From Acidimicrobiaceae bacterium (GTDB lineage Bacteria; Actinomycetota; Acidimicrobiia; Acidimicrobiales; Poriferisodalaceae), in the NCBI GenBank assembly GCA_002721305.1, contig PBKA01000026.1:1-63250 (forward strand): DNA of 63,250 nt, in the 5' to 3' direction. The notes beneath the pieces are model-generated. The model saw only the letters and a program-made list of their open reading frames with translations, did not search any database and was not told where the DNA came from. Each line of letters begins with the position of its first letter. The first letter of the stretch is position 1. The translations under genes and the position numbers were made by a program. Below, one piece after another: positions 25,716-37,628 of the stretch.

Positions 25716-26381
25716 CTAAGGATCAAGAAGAACCGATAGCACGCTTCCGCCTTCAACTACGTCACCGGGTGCAACGTGGAGGGCGGCGATTCGGACTGCT
25801 CCGGGTCGAAAGATCACGTCGCCGTGTTTAACAACGCCGGTGGAGGTCATCCCGAGAGACAACTGCCACGATCGAACGGACGACTCGGTGAGCGGGGTGA
25901 CGTGATGATCAACGGTGAGATCAGTGGGGTCGCCCGTCTCAGCTTCGTCGGCCACGTGGCCAAAATTCACCAGATTTCGCTCCAGTTGAGCGACATCGGC
26001 ACCGTCGCTGACTTTGTACGCGATATCTCGATGCATCGGTAGTGACCCCTTCATCAAAATGACGGGTTTGTGGTCTACGGCGTACAGCGCAGTTCCGAAC
26101 TCAATTAGGTCGCCCGGTTTGGGGAGCCAAGTGATGGTCCCCACCGCAGCGTTGCTGAGTCGTTGGGACGGCCCTTCAACAACAATGTCCTGAATCACCT
26201 TCGATGGTTGGTCTTGGCTCGTGCTGGGCGTTATGACTCTGCTGGAAACGGGCGTCGCCACCTCCGGGGGGTCAGGCTTTTTGGGTGTTCCTGAAATTCC
26301 GATGATGATGACAACAACACAGGCGATACTCAACAGCAGTACAACGATCGCGGTCAGGGTATTTCTCATCTGTAGTCGCAC
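25716..26381 (-). CDS. Membrane-anchored adaptor-like protein with peptidoglycan-binding-like segment
   Basis: 221 residues. One N-terminal membrane span (LTAIVVLLLSIACVVVIIIGI), then a Pro/Ser-rich linker. The rest resembles part of the HlyD/MacA-type periplasmic adaptors of Actinobacteria: ITWLPKPGDLIEFGTALYAVD, then a peptidoglycan-binding-like helix set (VAQLERNLVNFGH, VRSWQLSLGMTSTGVVKHGDVIF) and a final beta segment (IAALHVAPGDVVEGGSVLSVLLD). Such proteins usually precede an ABC exporter and are longer; neither is true here. It may be a shortened, independent relative. Confidence 0.6.
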   Translation of the reverse strand: MRLQMRNTLTAIVVLLLSIACVVVIIIGISGTPKKPDPPEVATPVSSRVITPSTSQDQPSKVIQDIVVEGPSQRLSNAAVGTITWLPKPGDLIEFGTALYAVDHKPVILMKGSLPMHRDIAYKVSDGADVAQLERNLVNFGHVADEAETGDPTDLTVDHHVTPLTESSVRSWQLSLGMTSTGVVKHGDVIFRPGAVRIAALHVAPGDVVEGGSVLSVLLDP

Positions 26382-26501
26382 CCGGTGATGTGGTTCAAGG
26401 CCTACAAGACTAGGGGTAAATCACCGTTGGCACAGTTCCGCTGCTTCATGCCCCGAACCGGAATGGCGGCGGTTGTTGATTTTGGGATCTAACGTCAGAT
26501 T

Positions 26502-29094
<2,593 letters not shown>

Positions 29095-29225
29095 AAGATT
29101 TGAGGGTACCTCTCAAGCACCCGTAAGTCGTAGGTGATTTACAGTGTTGTCCGTCTGGGCTTCGGGCCTCAACGTTGCTACCTTCATTGGCGGAGACCGT
29201 CGGCTAAGGAATTGTCGATCTAGTT

Positions 29226-30044
29226 ATGGGTAAGAACAAGCGTGAACGCCAACGAGCGCATCGTCTGGCTCAAGTAGAAGCAAGCGAACGAGCGATGAAG
29301 AGTTCTAAACGAACCAAAGTCGCGATCCGCTGGGCCGCGATCGCGGCAGCCGTGGTGTTGGTTGCGTTCTTGTGGAGTTTGACTGGTGGAGGAAGCGACG
29401 ACAAAACGTCAAGTGATGTCGCTTCGATCGGCGCTGAAGCTCTCGGATTAGAGGGCTGTCCACCAGTAGATGGTTCATCAGAACGTCGCTTCCAGTTCGA
29501 GACACCACCCAAACTGTGCATCGATACTGGTCAGTTGTACGCAGCGAAATTTGTCACTGACCTCGGGGAGTTCACCGTTGTTCTCGATCCGACAATGGAC
29601 GCTCGAAGCGTGAACAATTTCATTTTCCTTGCTCGTCATGGAGCATACGATGGAACGATTTTTCATCGAGTCATCAACCAGTTCGTCATTCAGGGCGGTG
29701 ACGTTGAAGGTTTGAACGGTAGAGGCGGACCGGGCTACAAATTCACAGGCGCCTACGGGCCCGAAGAGGGCTACCTTGTGGGTTCTTTGGCGATGGCCAA
29801 TCAGGGCACGCCAAACACCAACGGGTCCCAGTTTTTCATTGTGACTGGTCCATTCGGGGCCGCTTTGGACTCAAACTATTCGCTGATGGGTCATGTGATA
29901 GCCGGTCTTGACGTGGCTCTAGCAATCCAAGAGGTTGAAACTGATGCAGGGGACCTACCTTCGAATCCCGTGTCAATCGCCTCTATATCCGTTTCCGAGG
30001 CGAGTTCGCTGCAGATCGACACGTACAAGGATTTGACCGAATAG
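29226..30044 (+). CDS. Membrane-anchored cyclophilin-type peptidyl-prolyl isomerase
   Basis: 272 residues. A basic N-terminus (MGKNKRERQRAHRLAQ) leads to one membrane span (AAIAAAVVLVAFLWSL), a short linker and a cyclophilin domain. Conserved pieces are NNFIFLARHGAYDGTIFHRVI, FVIQGGDVEG, GSLAMANQGTPNTNGSQFFI and the later SLMGHVIAGLDV. The catalytic Arg in FHRV and the Phe in QFFI are kept. It probably helps folding outside the cytoplasmic membrane. Confidence 0.9.
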   Translation: MGKNKRERQRAHRLAQVEASERAMKSSKRTKVAIRWAAIAAAVVLVAFLWSLTGGGSDDKTSSDVASIGAEALGLEGCPPVDGSSERRFQFETPPKLCIDTGQLYAAKFVTDLGEFTVVLDPTMDARSVNNFIFLARHGAYDGTIFHRVINQFVIQGGDVEGLNGRGGPGYKFTGAYGPEEGYLVGSLAMANQGTPNTNGSQFFIVTGPFGAALDSNYSLMGHVIAGLDVALAIQEVETDAGDLPSNPVSIASISVSEASSLQIDTYKDLTE

Positions 30045-30073
30045 GCATTCCGCTTTGAGTAAGACGGCCACTA

Positions 30074-30799
30074 ATGCGTATGCTCACCAGTATGCGCGGG
30101 GACACCTTGACCGGACCAGTTGAGCCGGACGCCAGTATCTGGACCTTTCCGCCTGCCCACACTGCCGATGAAAATGGGCTAGTGGGGGCAGGTGCAGACT
30201 TAGAACCAGGCACCCTGCTCTCTGCCTACGGTTCAGGGCTTTTCCCGATGCCGCTGGGCGACACCTTAGGTTGGTGGTCTCCTGACCCAAGAGGTGTACT
30301 CCCTCTTTCGTATCTACGAGTAGGTAGATCGCTTCGTCGAGCATGTCGTGATTTCGATATCCGAGTGGACCACGCTTTCGACCAGGTAATCGACGCGTGC
30401 GCAAGCCCGGTGCGCCCACACGGGTGGATCGACGCGAACATACGTGAGGCTTATTTGGAACTCCATCGTCTCGGCTGGGCACACAGTGTGGAGACGTGGC
30501 AAGACGATGAGTTGGTGGGTGGCCTCTATGGGGTCGCCATAGGGGCCTTCTTCGCGGGCGAATCGATGTTTCATTCCGTCCCCAATGCCTCAAAGGTTGC
30601 TCTCGTCGCGCTAGTTGACGCTATGAAAGTAACCGGCGGTGCACTGATCGATGTCCAATGGAACACTCCTCATCTCGAAAGTCTGGGGGCGGTTGAAATC
30701 GGTCGCGACGACTACTTGGAACTGTTGAGGGAAGCAGTCGATCGACCACTTGCCGAGGTCTGGGCTCGGCCGATGAATTTCACTTTGCTTGACGATTGA
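30074..30799 (+). CDS. aat: Leucyl/phenylalanyl-tRNA--protein transferase
   Basis: It adds Leu or Phe to N-terminal Arg or Lys, marking proteins for ClpAP-type degradation (N-end rule). 241 residues or slightly fewer, since ATG at 30074, 30083 and 30092 are all possible. Signature pieces are LLSAYGSGLFPMP, WWSPDPRGVLPL, HGWIDANIREAY, LVGGLYGVAIGAFFAGESMFH and the C-terminal NTPHLESLGAVEI. It starts 30 bases after the cyclophilin gene and may be co-transcribed. Confidence 0.93.
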   Translation: MRMLTSMRGDTLTGPVEPDASIWTFPPAHTADENGLVGAGADLEPGTLLSAYGSGLFPMPLGDTLGWWSPDPRGVLPLSYLRVGRSLRRACRDFDIRVDHAFDQVIDACASPVRPHGWIDANIREAYLELHRLGWAHSVETWQDDELVGGLYGVAIGAFFAGESMFHSVPNASKVALVALVDAMKVTGGALIDVQWNTPHLESLGAVEIGRDDYLELLREAVDRPLAEVWARPMNFTLLDD

Positions 30800-30844
30800 G
30801 CGCTTGCGTTAGACCCTAGGCTCAACTCAGAGCGAGGAGTCCGT

Positions 30845-32812
30845 GTGACTGACGCACCTAAATCTCAAAGGGATCGTCCGTGGGTGATGCGTACCTATTC
30901 GGGTCACAGCACGGCAGAAGCTTCCAACGAGTTGTACCGGAGCAACCTAGCGAAGGGCCAGACCGGCCTTTCGGTGGCATTCGACCTTCCCACCCAAACC
31001 GGCTATGACCCGGATCATCCTCTCGCCAACGGAGAGGTTGGCAAGGTGGGTGTTCCGATCTATCACCTTGGTCAAATGACTACGTTGCTTGATCAAATCC
31101 CTCTTGAGCAAATGAACACCTCGATGACCATCAACGCGACTGCTGCTTGGTTACTCGGTCTGTACATCGCGAATGCAGAAGACCAGGGAATCGCTTCGGA
31201 AATGTTGAGGGGGACGACACAAAACGACATAGTCAAGGAATACCTGAGTCGGGGGACCTATATTTTCCCGCCGGAAGCAAGTAAACGGCTCATCGTCGAC
31301 ATGGTTGCTTACTGCTCGCAACATGTTCCGCTATGGAACCCAATCAATATATGTAGCTATCACCTCCAAGAGGCCGGGGCGACACCAGTCCAAGAAATCG
31401 CGTATTCATTGGCCAACGCGATCGATGTCCTCGATGCGGTTCGAGATTCCGGTCAAGTGTCTGAAGATGAATTCCCTCAAGTGGTCGGGAGCATTTCCTT
31501 TTTTGTGAACTCCGGGATCAGGTTCGTTGAGGAAGTGTGCAAAATGAGGGCTTTCACCCAGATGTGGGACGACATCTGCGAGAGTCGCTACAACGTTGAC
31601 GACCCGAAACTTCGACGATTCCGATATGGGGTGCAGGTCAACTCGCTTGGTTTAACGGAAGCACAACCGGAAAACAATGTTCAACGAATCATCCTCGAAG
31701 CACTGGGGGTCACGTTGTCGAAAAGAGCGAGGGCTCGTTCGATCCAGTTGCCCGCGTGGAACGAAGCCCTTGGTCTACCAAGGCCTTGGGATCAACAATG
31801 GTCGTTGCGGATGCAGCAAGTTCTTGCTTTGGAAACTGATCTGCTCGAGTACGACGACATTTTCGATGGCTCGCACGTCATTGAGGCTCGGACCACCGAG
31901 CTCGTGGACGCCGCAAACGTGGAATTGGCCGATGTCTTGGAATTAGGCGGGGCTTTCGCCGCCATCAACGAGCTCAAGCAACGATTAGTCACGAGCCACA
32001 CCGAACGTGTGCGCAAAATCGAATCGGCGGAGTTGACCGTCGTTGGTGTGAACGCGTTTGAAGAAACTGCCGACTCTCCGCTTGGGGGTGATGGGAGTTT
32101 CATGAAGGTCGATCCACAGGTCGAATCTGAAATGGTCGCGGAAATAGCATCTTGGCGGTCGTCTCGTTCTCAAGAGTCGGTGGACGTGGCTCTTCAGCGG
32201 TTGCGGGATGCTGCTCAGGGCGACGAAAACATCATGCCCTCAACCATTGCGGCGGCTAGGGCCGGGGTAACCACGGGAGAATGGACCCAAGTACTTCGTG
32301 AGGTATTCGGCGAATATCGCGGACCCACCGGCGTTCACGGTGTTCCGGGCGACTCTTCAGGCCTAAAGGAAGTGGCGAAGCGTTCACGCGAGCTCACAGG
32401 TGGTCCTCCGCGGCTCTTGGTAGCGAAGCCAGGTCTCGATGGCCATTCGAACGGAGCCGAGCAGATCGCCGTTGCAGCCAGGAACGCAGGCATGGAAGTC
32501 GTCTACGAAGGCATACGTGTGACACCGGATCACGTCGCGGCGACGGCAAGAGACGAAGACGTTGATGTCATCGGCTTATCGATCTTGTCCGGCAGCCATC
32601 TCCAGTTAGTGCCTTCTGTTGTAGATGTATTAAGAGAAGAAGGGGTTACAGCCCCAGTGATCGTTGGCGGGATCATTCCTGAAGAAGATCGGAACGGGTT
32701 AATTGAAGCTGGGGTGTCTCGCATCTATACACCTAAGGATTACGAATTGACTCAGATAATGCACGACGTCGTCGACTTGGTCCAAATGGAACGCGAGGGA
32801 CGAAACGGTTGA
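30845..32812 (+). CDS. ecm: Ethylmalonyl-CoA mutase (MeaA type), B12-dependent
   Basis: It converts ethylmalonyl-CoA to methylsuccinyl-CoA in the ethylmalonyl-CoA pathway. 655 residues in one chain: a mutase barrel with RTYSGHSTAEASNELYRSN, SVAFDLPTQTGYDPDHPLA, LRGTTQNDIVKEYLSRGTY, and a C-terminal B12 domain with the base-off motif DGHSNGAEQIA. The TYSGHSTAEASNELYR and NPINICSYHLQEAGATP segments are those of MeaA/Ecm rather than of methylmalonyl-CoA mutase, which is usually about 720 residues. GTG start with GAGGAG upstream. Ccr, epimerase and thiolase genes lie 25 kb away. Confidence 0.88.
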   Translation: MTDAPKSQRDRPWVMRTYSGHSTAEASNELYRSNLAKGQTGLSVAFDLPTQTGYDPDHPLANGEVGKVGVPIYHLGQMTTLLDQIPLEQMNTSMTINATAAWLLGLYIANAEDQGIASEMLRGTTQNDIVKEYLSRGTYIFPPEASKRLIVDMVAYCSQHVPLWNPINICSYHLQEAGATPVQEIAYSLANAIDVLDAVRDSGQVSEDEFPQVVGSISFFVNSGIRFVEEVCKMRAFTQMWDDICESRYNVDDPKLRRFRYGVQVNSLGLTEAQPENNVQRIILEALGVTLSKRARARSIQLPAWNEALGLPRPWDQQWSLRMQQVLALETDLLEYDDIFDGSHVIEARTTELVDAANVELADVLELGGAFAAINELKQRLVTSHTERVRKIESAELTVVGVNAFEETADSPLGGDGSFMKVDPQVESEMVAEIASWRSSRSQESVDVALQRLRDAAQGDENIMPSTIAAARAGVTTGEWTQVLREVFGEYRGPTGVHGVPGDSSGLKEVAKRSRELTGGPPRLLVAKPGLDGHSNGAEQIAVAARNAGMEVVYEGIRVTPDHVAATARDEDVDVIGLSILSGSHLQLVPSVVDVLREEGVTAPVIVGGIIPEEDRNGLIEAGVSRIYTPKDYELTQIMHDVVDLVQMEREGRNG

Positions 32813-32818
32813 TCCGGC

Positions 32819-33952
32819 CTAAGGGTCAGTCAACCAATGGGACTCTGCGTCCGGGATGCTTTGGTTGTCGGCACCTAGATCGCGACCTGTCCACCGAACC
32901 TCACCTGGTGTTCGCGATAGTTGAGCAATGAGTGCTTGCATCACAAGACCATCGACCTCAACCAGTGAGCCTCTTTCAGCCACGTGCGGGTCCCCTGAAA
33001 TTTCTCCTACATTGAGAACCGGCGCCGCCGCGGCTTCCGCCGCGTCGAAACTTTGCAAAGCTTCAGCGCTCGTGCGTTGCTTAACCCACTCAGCCATCAG
33101 ATTGTCTACTTCGTCTCGATGAGCGATTCGTCCGTCGAATGTTTGAAACCTTTCGTCATCGGCTACACCGATGAGTTCCATGACCCGTTGAGCAACCGAG
33201 TCACTTGAGGTACTCACTGCAATCCAGCCCCCGTCAGCAGCCTGGTAGGTGCCCCGGGGCACGCTATATGCGATGCCGGACCCCAGTCGTGGCTGCAAAT
33301 ACCCTTCGGTGTGCCAAGCCGAAATCAGTGGCCCCAACACTTGAATCATCGTTTCCAAAAGGTTCACGTCAACGGTCTGACCGCCACCGGCATGCACGGC
33401 GACCATCGTTGCGAACGCAGCTGCTAAACCGGCGAGTTCGTCTGTTAATGCGATAGGTGGCAGCAAAGGAGCGCCTTCGGCCTCCCCATTCATTGACGCG
33501 AACCCGCTCATGGCTTCCGCCAACGTCGCAAAACCCGCGCGGTCACGGTAGGGACCGCTTTGCCCAAAGCCGGTCACCCGTGTGATGGTTAACTTTGGGT
33601 TTGCTTCAAAGAGTTCGTCGGGAACCAGCCCGAGAGCTTCGAGCTTGCCTGGTCTGAGATTCTCGACGAGAACATCAGCGACACTGAGCATTCGTTTCAT
33701 TGTTGCTAGGTCGTCGGCGTTTCGCAGATCCAACGTGATGGCACGTTTGCCTCGGTTCGCTAGCTTCCACCAAAGTGTCGCGCCGTCTGTGTCCCGCCAT
33801 CCGATGTTGCGCGCGGTGTCTCCCGATGGGCGTTCTACTTTCACAACATCGGCACCAAAATCAGCCAAATAACGTGCGCAGTGGGGACCTGCGAACACCG
33901 TCGACAGGTCGACGACCTTCAGGTCGACGAGCGGGAGATCGCTGTTGTTCAC
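32819..33952 (-). CDS. Family III (CaiB/BaiF) acyl-CoA transferase
   Basis: 377 residues from GTG 33952, which has AGGA seven bases upstream; a frame from GTG 33985 is also open. Family features: LKVVDLSTVFAGPHCARYLADFGADVVKVERP, LWWKLANRGKRAITLDLR, LVENLRPGKLEALGL and TRVTGFGQSGPY. The catalytic Asp should lie in the middle region after GYGQ-like GFGQ. These enzymes move CoA between carboxylic acids or racemise 2-methylacyl-CoA. It converges tail-to-tail with ecm (six bases apart); a role in C4/C5-dicarboxylyl-CoA exchange is possible but unproven. Confidence 0.85.
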   Translation of the reverse strand: MNNSDLPLVDLKVVDLSTVFAGPHCARYLADFGADVVKVERPSGDTARNIGWRDTDGATLWWKLANRGKRAITLDLRNADDLATMKRMLSVADVLVENLRPGKLEALGLVPDELFEANPKLTITRVTGFGQSGPYRDRAGFATLAEAMSGFASMNGEAEGAPLLPPIALTDELAGLAAAFATMVAVHAGGGQTVDVNLLETMIQVLGPLISAWHTEGYLQPRLGSGIAYSVPRGTYQAADGGWIAVSTSSDSVAQRVMELIGVADDERFQTFDGRIAHRDEVDNLMAEWVKQRTSAEALQSFDAAEAAAAPVLNVGEISGDPHVAERGSLVEVDGLVMQALIAQLSRTPGEVRWTGRDLGADNQSIPDAESHWLTDP

Positions 33953-34034
33953 ATGAAGATCCTGCCACGATAAGGAGAAGTTCACTCGGTGTGGGACTAT
34001 GAATAGGTCTCTCTTTGGGTACTAAGGCGTCTGT

Positions 34035-35381
34035 ATGACCGTTTCAAACACAATTCCGTTTCACCTTCAAGGCAACTACGCGCCTGTTGAGGACGAGATC
34101 AGTTCCGGCGAACTTGAGATCCGAGGGTCGATACCCAGCGAACTCAACGGCCGCTACTTTCGCAACGGGGCAAACCCGATAACGGGCGAGTCAGCGCACT
34201 GGTTTCTCGGAGACGGAATGATCCACGGCGTCAGGCTGCGAGAAGGTAAGGCAGAGTGGTATCGGAATCGGTGGGTGAAAACACCGTTCTACGAGGACCC
34301 GGCGAAGCCGGTAATCGATCTTGAGAACCTTGACTTCAGTAGTGAAAATTCCAAAGCCAACACTCACGTCGTGTATCACGCGGGCCGCATCCTATGTTTA
34401 GAAGAAGGCCACGTTCCGTGGGAAATCTCTGACGAGCTAGAGACTTTGGGACCATGTTCGTTCGATGGTCGACTTGATGGCTCTTTCACAGCTCATCCAA
34501 AGATCTGTCCGACAACCGGAGAGATGTTGGCTTTCGGATACAGCTGGCAACCTCCCTACCTAACTTTTTTGGGGATCTCTGAAGTGGGTGAATTAGTACA
34601 ACGGCGAGACATTGACATACCGGCACCTGTGATGATGCACGACTTCAACATCACAGCCAAGCGCGTCGTTTTTATGGACTTGCCCGTTGTATTTGATCTT
34701 GATGTCGCTCTCGCCGGTGGCATGCCTTTTTCGTTTCAAAGAGACAACGGGGCGCGGCTCGGAGTAATGAACCGCGACAATGAAAACGGTGACGTTCAAT
34801 GGTCAGAAATCGATCCGTGTTACGTCTTCCATCCGCTGAACAGCTACGACATCGGGGACAGGGTGATCGTTGATGTGGCCCGATACCCAAGTATGTGGGA
34901 AGCGGGAAGCGGGCAATTCACCACCACAGCAGAGTTGTGGCGGTGGGATATAGATACCGTTTCAGGTGACGTAAGTGAAACCCAGCTTGATGATCGCCCA
35001 ATTGAATTCGGTCGCGTCGCCGACAGCAGAGTCGGGCTCCAATACAAGTTTGGATACGCGGTGAGTCTCGATCTCTCAGAGAAAACCGCCAAATCTAATG
35101 GTGGGAGGTTGCTCAAATACAATCTTGAGGAAGGCCAGTCTGAAATTTGGGAGTTCGGCGACGGTAACGATCCCGGAGAGTTCGTTTTCGTCGAACGGCC
35201 CAACGCCGAAGCCGAAGATGACGGATGGCTCCTCGGCTACGTGTACAACAGAATTGAAGACAGGAGCGCCTTGGTGGTGCTTGATGCTTCCTCACCTGGC
35301 GGTGATCCCTTAGCGGAAGTATTGCTCCCCCGACGCGTTCCTTTTGGTTTTCATGGGTCTTGGATCTGGGATGACCGATGA
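34035..35381 (+). CDS. Carotenoid cleavage oxygenase family protein
   Basis: 448 residues. All four Fe(II) His ligands of the family can be seen: TAHPKIC, MMHDFNIT, VFHPLNSYD and FGFHGSWIW. The N-terminal segment ELNGRYFRNGANP and HWFLGDGMIHGV is typical of carotenoid oxygenases (RPE65/lignostilbene dioxygenase family). Possible products are retinal or other apocarotenoids. No carotenoid or rhodopsin gene lies in the window, so its substrate is open. It diverges from the CoA-transferase gene. Confidence 0.9.
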   Translation: MTVSNTIPFHLQGNYAPVEDEISSGELEIRGSIPSELNGRYFRNGANPITGESAHWFLGDGMIHGVRLREGKAEWYRNRWVKTPFYEDPAKPVIDLENLDFSSENSKANTHVVYHAGRILCLEEGHVPWEISDELETLGPCSFDGRLDGSFTAHPKICPTTGEMLAFGYSWQPPYLTFLGISEVGELVQRRDIDIPAPVMMHDFNITAKRVVFMDLPVVFDLDVALAGGMPFSFQRDNGARLGVMNRDNENGDVQWSEIDPCYVFHPLNSYDIGDRVIVDVARYPSMWEAGSGQFTTTAELWRWDIDTVSGDVSETQLDDRPIEFGRVADSRVGLQYKFGYAVSLDLSEKTAKSNGGRLLKYNLEEGQSEIWEFGDGNDPGEFVFVERPNAEAEDDGWLLGYVYNRIEDRSALVVLDASSPGGDPLAEVLLPRRVPFGFHGSWIWDDR

Positions 35382-35416
35382 ATCAACCGGCAGTGATTTC
35401 AACTGTGAAGGACTGA

Positions 35417-35605
35417 TCAATAAGATCTGTGTGACCAACTAGTTGTTTCGTTCCACCAACGCCCACTAAATCTCCAATTGGACCTCAACGGGCCATCATT
35501 TAACGACGTTGGTTGTGGCCACAACACTTCGAGGGCTGCGGCGAGCGCCGCAGCTTCTTCGTCGGTGGGAGCGGGCCGGATTGTGCCTACGATCGGGAAA
35601 CTCAC
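35417..35605 (-). CDS. Acyl-CoA carboxylase epsilon subunit-like protein
   Basis: 62 residues. The layout is that of the small epsilon subunit of actinobacterial acyl-CoA carboxylases: [24 protein letters not shown] early and NWRFSGRWW at the end. It overlaps the carboxyltransferase gene by four bases (ATGA) on the same strand, the usual position. The subunit tightens the alpha-beta complex. The short length is normal. Confidence 0.8.
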   Translation of the reverse strand: MSFPIVGTIRPAPTDEEAAALAAALEVLWPQPTSLNDGPLRSNWRFSGRWWNETTSWSHRSY

Positions 35606-37158
35606 AGCGGAACGTTCCCGTGTTTCCGTTTCGGCAGTTCCTCTCGCTTGCTTTCAATCATGCGGAAGGCCGCAACAACTTTTTGTCGCGTTTCCCCGGG
35701 ATCAATCACGGCGTCGACGATTCCACGCTCAGCGGCGACGTAAGGGTTCGCGTACTTTTCGGTGTAGTCGTCAACAAGTTCCGCTTTCCGCGCGTCAGGG
35801 TCAGCGGCTTGCTGTAGCTCCCGTCGATTGAGAATTTCCACCGCCCCTTGTGGCCCCATGACGGCGAGTTCAGCGGTTGGCCATGCAAACGACACGTCGC
35901 AGCCAACGGACTTGGAGTCCATCACCACGTATGCGCCGCCGTAGGCTTTGCGAGTTATGACTTGGACACGCGGAACGGTGGCTTCGCAATAGGCATACAA
36001 AAGCTTTGCTCCATGGCGGATTATTCCTCCATGTTCTTGGTCGACTCCCGGCAAGAAACCCGGAACATCAACGAAAGTCAGCAATGGCAGATTGAACGCG
36101 TCACAGAAACGAACAAATCGAGCAGCCTTCTCAGAAGACTCGATGTCAAGTACGCCGGCCATCACCATCGGCTGGTTACCAACGATGCCGACTGATCGAC
36201 CGTCTACGCGACCAAAACCACACACGATCGACCCTGCCCAGCCAGCGTGATATTCGAGGAATTCGCGGTCATCGACCACCTCAGCTATGACCGCCTTCAT
36301 GTCATAGGGAACATTCGGGCTATCAGGCAGGATTTCCCGGAGTTCAGGACAGTCGCGATCAGGGTCGTCCCCGTCTGTGAGGATCGGAGCGGTATCCAGG
36401 TTGTTGGATGGAAGGAACGAGAGCAGATATTTCACGTCATCTAGAACACTTTGCTCATCTGCGCCGACGAATGACGCGACACCGGACTTCGTGCTGTGCG
36501 AGCCGGCACCGCCGAGCTCTTCTAGGGTTACTTCTTCTCCAGTAACGGTCTTGACGACATCGGGGCCGGTAATGAACATGTGGCTGCTGTCGCGGACCAT
36601 GAATATGAAGTCGGTCATGGCCGGCGAGTAGACCGCGCCGCCGGCACAGGGACCCAGGATCACGCTGATTTGGGGAATGACGCCCGAAGCTTGCACATTA
36701 CGGCGAAAGATCCCGCCATAACCGGCCAGTGAGACGACTCCCTCCTGGATGCGCGCTCCTGCTCCGTCGTTCAGTCCGATCATCGGAGCGCCCACTGATT
36801 CAGCTAAATCCATGATCTTGTGCATTTTCTCGGCGAACACTTCGCCGAGGGCTCCACCGAAAACTGTGAAATCCTGACTCGCCACAAACACTTTCCGTCC
36901 ATCTATGGTGCCCCATCCCGTGATGATGCCATCGGTGTAGGGGCGTTCATCAAGACCGACATCGTGCGCTCTATGGCGGGCCAACATGTCGAACTCGTGA
37001 AAGGAACCCTCATCAAGGAGGTACTCGATGCGTTCGCGCGCGAGCATCTTTCCTTTTTCATGCTGGCGAGCGACAGCTCGTTCTGTGCCCGCGTTTAAGG
37101 CCGCTTGGCGACGTTCTTCGAGATCATTCAATCGTTCGGACATGCTGGGGTTTGCCAC
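35602..37158 (-). CDS. Acyl-CoA carboxylase carboxyltransferase (beta) subunit
   Basis: Carboxylates propionyl-CoA or acetyl-CoA together with a biotinylated alpha subunit encoded elsewhere. 518 residues, GTG start (ATG 37143 is an alternative). Carboxyltransferase landmarks: [80 protein letters not shown], and [22 protein letters not shown]. The two oxyanion-hole Gly-Ala pairs are in place. Residues that set propionyl versus acetyl preference cannot be judged with certainty. The epsilon subunit gene overlaps its end. Confidence 0.93.
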   Translation of the reverse strand: MANPSMSERLNDLEERRQAALNAGTERAVARQHEKGKMLARERIEYLLDEGSFHEFDMLARHRAHDVGLDERPYTDGIITGWGTIDGRKVFVASQDFTVFGGALGEVFAEKMHKIMDLAESVGAPMIGLNDGAGARIQEGVVSLAGYGGIFRRNVQASGVIPQISVILGPCAGGAVYSPAMTDFIFMVRDSSHMFITGPDVVKTVTGEEVTLEELGGAGSHSTKSGVASFVGADEQSVLDDVKYLLSFLPSNNLDTAPILTDGDDPDRDCPELREILPDSPNVPYDMKAVIAEVVDDREFLEYHAGWAGSIVCGFGRVDGRSVGIVGNQPMVMAGVLDIESSEKAARFVRFCDAFNLPLLTFVDVPGFLPGVDQEHGGIIRHGAKLLYAYCEATVPRVQVITRKAYGGAYVVMDSKSVGCDVSFAWPTAELAVMGPQGAVEILNRRELQQAADPDARKAELVDDYTEKYANPYVAAERGIVDAVIDPGETRQKVVAAFRMIESKREELPKRKHGNVPL

Positions 37159-37259
37159 AACATCTGAGCGTAGCCTCCAACTGCTGCGCGACCCATGTCA
37201 CTGTGGCGCGAGTGTGCGTAACAGGTCCATCCGGCTGCCTCCAGGCGATACACCTGGCT

Positions 37260-37619
37260 TCAAGCTGGTTGATTGAGTTCAATCATGTTGCCCGACGGGT
37301 CGAAAAAGAAGGTTTGACGTGCAGTTGTCCCTGGAAGCGCCTTGGGGTCCTTCACTTCGACACCCTTTTCGCGCAGTTCCGCCACCGTCGCTTCAATATC
37401 CTCTACCCGGAATGCCCAATGTTGACCTTTGGGCGGCTGCCAGCCCTCGACTTCTATGAGATGTACCTCGCCGCCGCCCGGGGTTTGCAACCACCGGCCG
37501 TTGAATGGAAAGTCAGGGCGTTCAAGGGTCTTCATGCCAAGCACTTCGGTGTAGAACGGTGCGGTGGTTTCAACATCAGCGCAATTGATCGATACATGAT
37601 GAACGGGTCCGAGTTCCAT
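37260..37619 (-). CDS. VOC (glyoxalase/dioxygenase superfamily) protein
   Basis: 119 residues with a single pair of beta-alpha-beta-beta-beta modules. GPVHHVSINCADVETTAPFYTEVLGMK gives the first metal His, EVHLIEV a second site, and GQHWAFRVEDIEATVAELRE and FFDPSGNMIELNQ the second module with His and Glu. Members include methylmalonyl-CoA epimerase, glyoxalase I and resistance proteins; this one is not assigned. It lies between the carboxylase and the exonuclease on the same strand. Confidence 0.8.
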   Translation of the reverse strand: MELGPVHHVSINCADVETTAPFYTEVLGMKTLERPDFPFNGRWLQTPGGGEVHLIEVEGWQPPKGQHWAFRVEDIEATVAELREKGVEVKDPKALPGTTARQTFFFDPSGNMIELNQPA

Positions 37620-37628
37620 AACGTCATC

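Noticed and set aside
29095-29225. Lysine riboswitch upstream of lysC
   Set aside because: The spacer of about 130 bases is short and I could not recognise the conserved lysine-riboswitch core.
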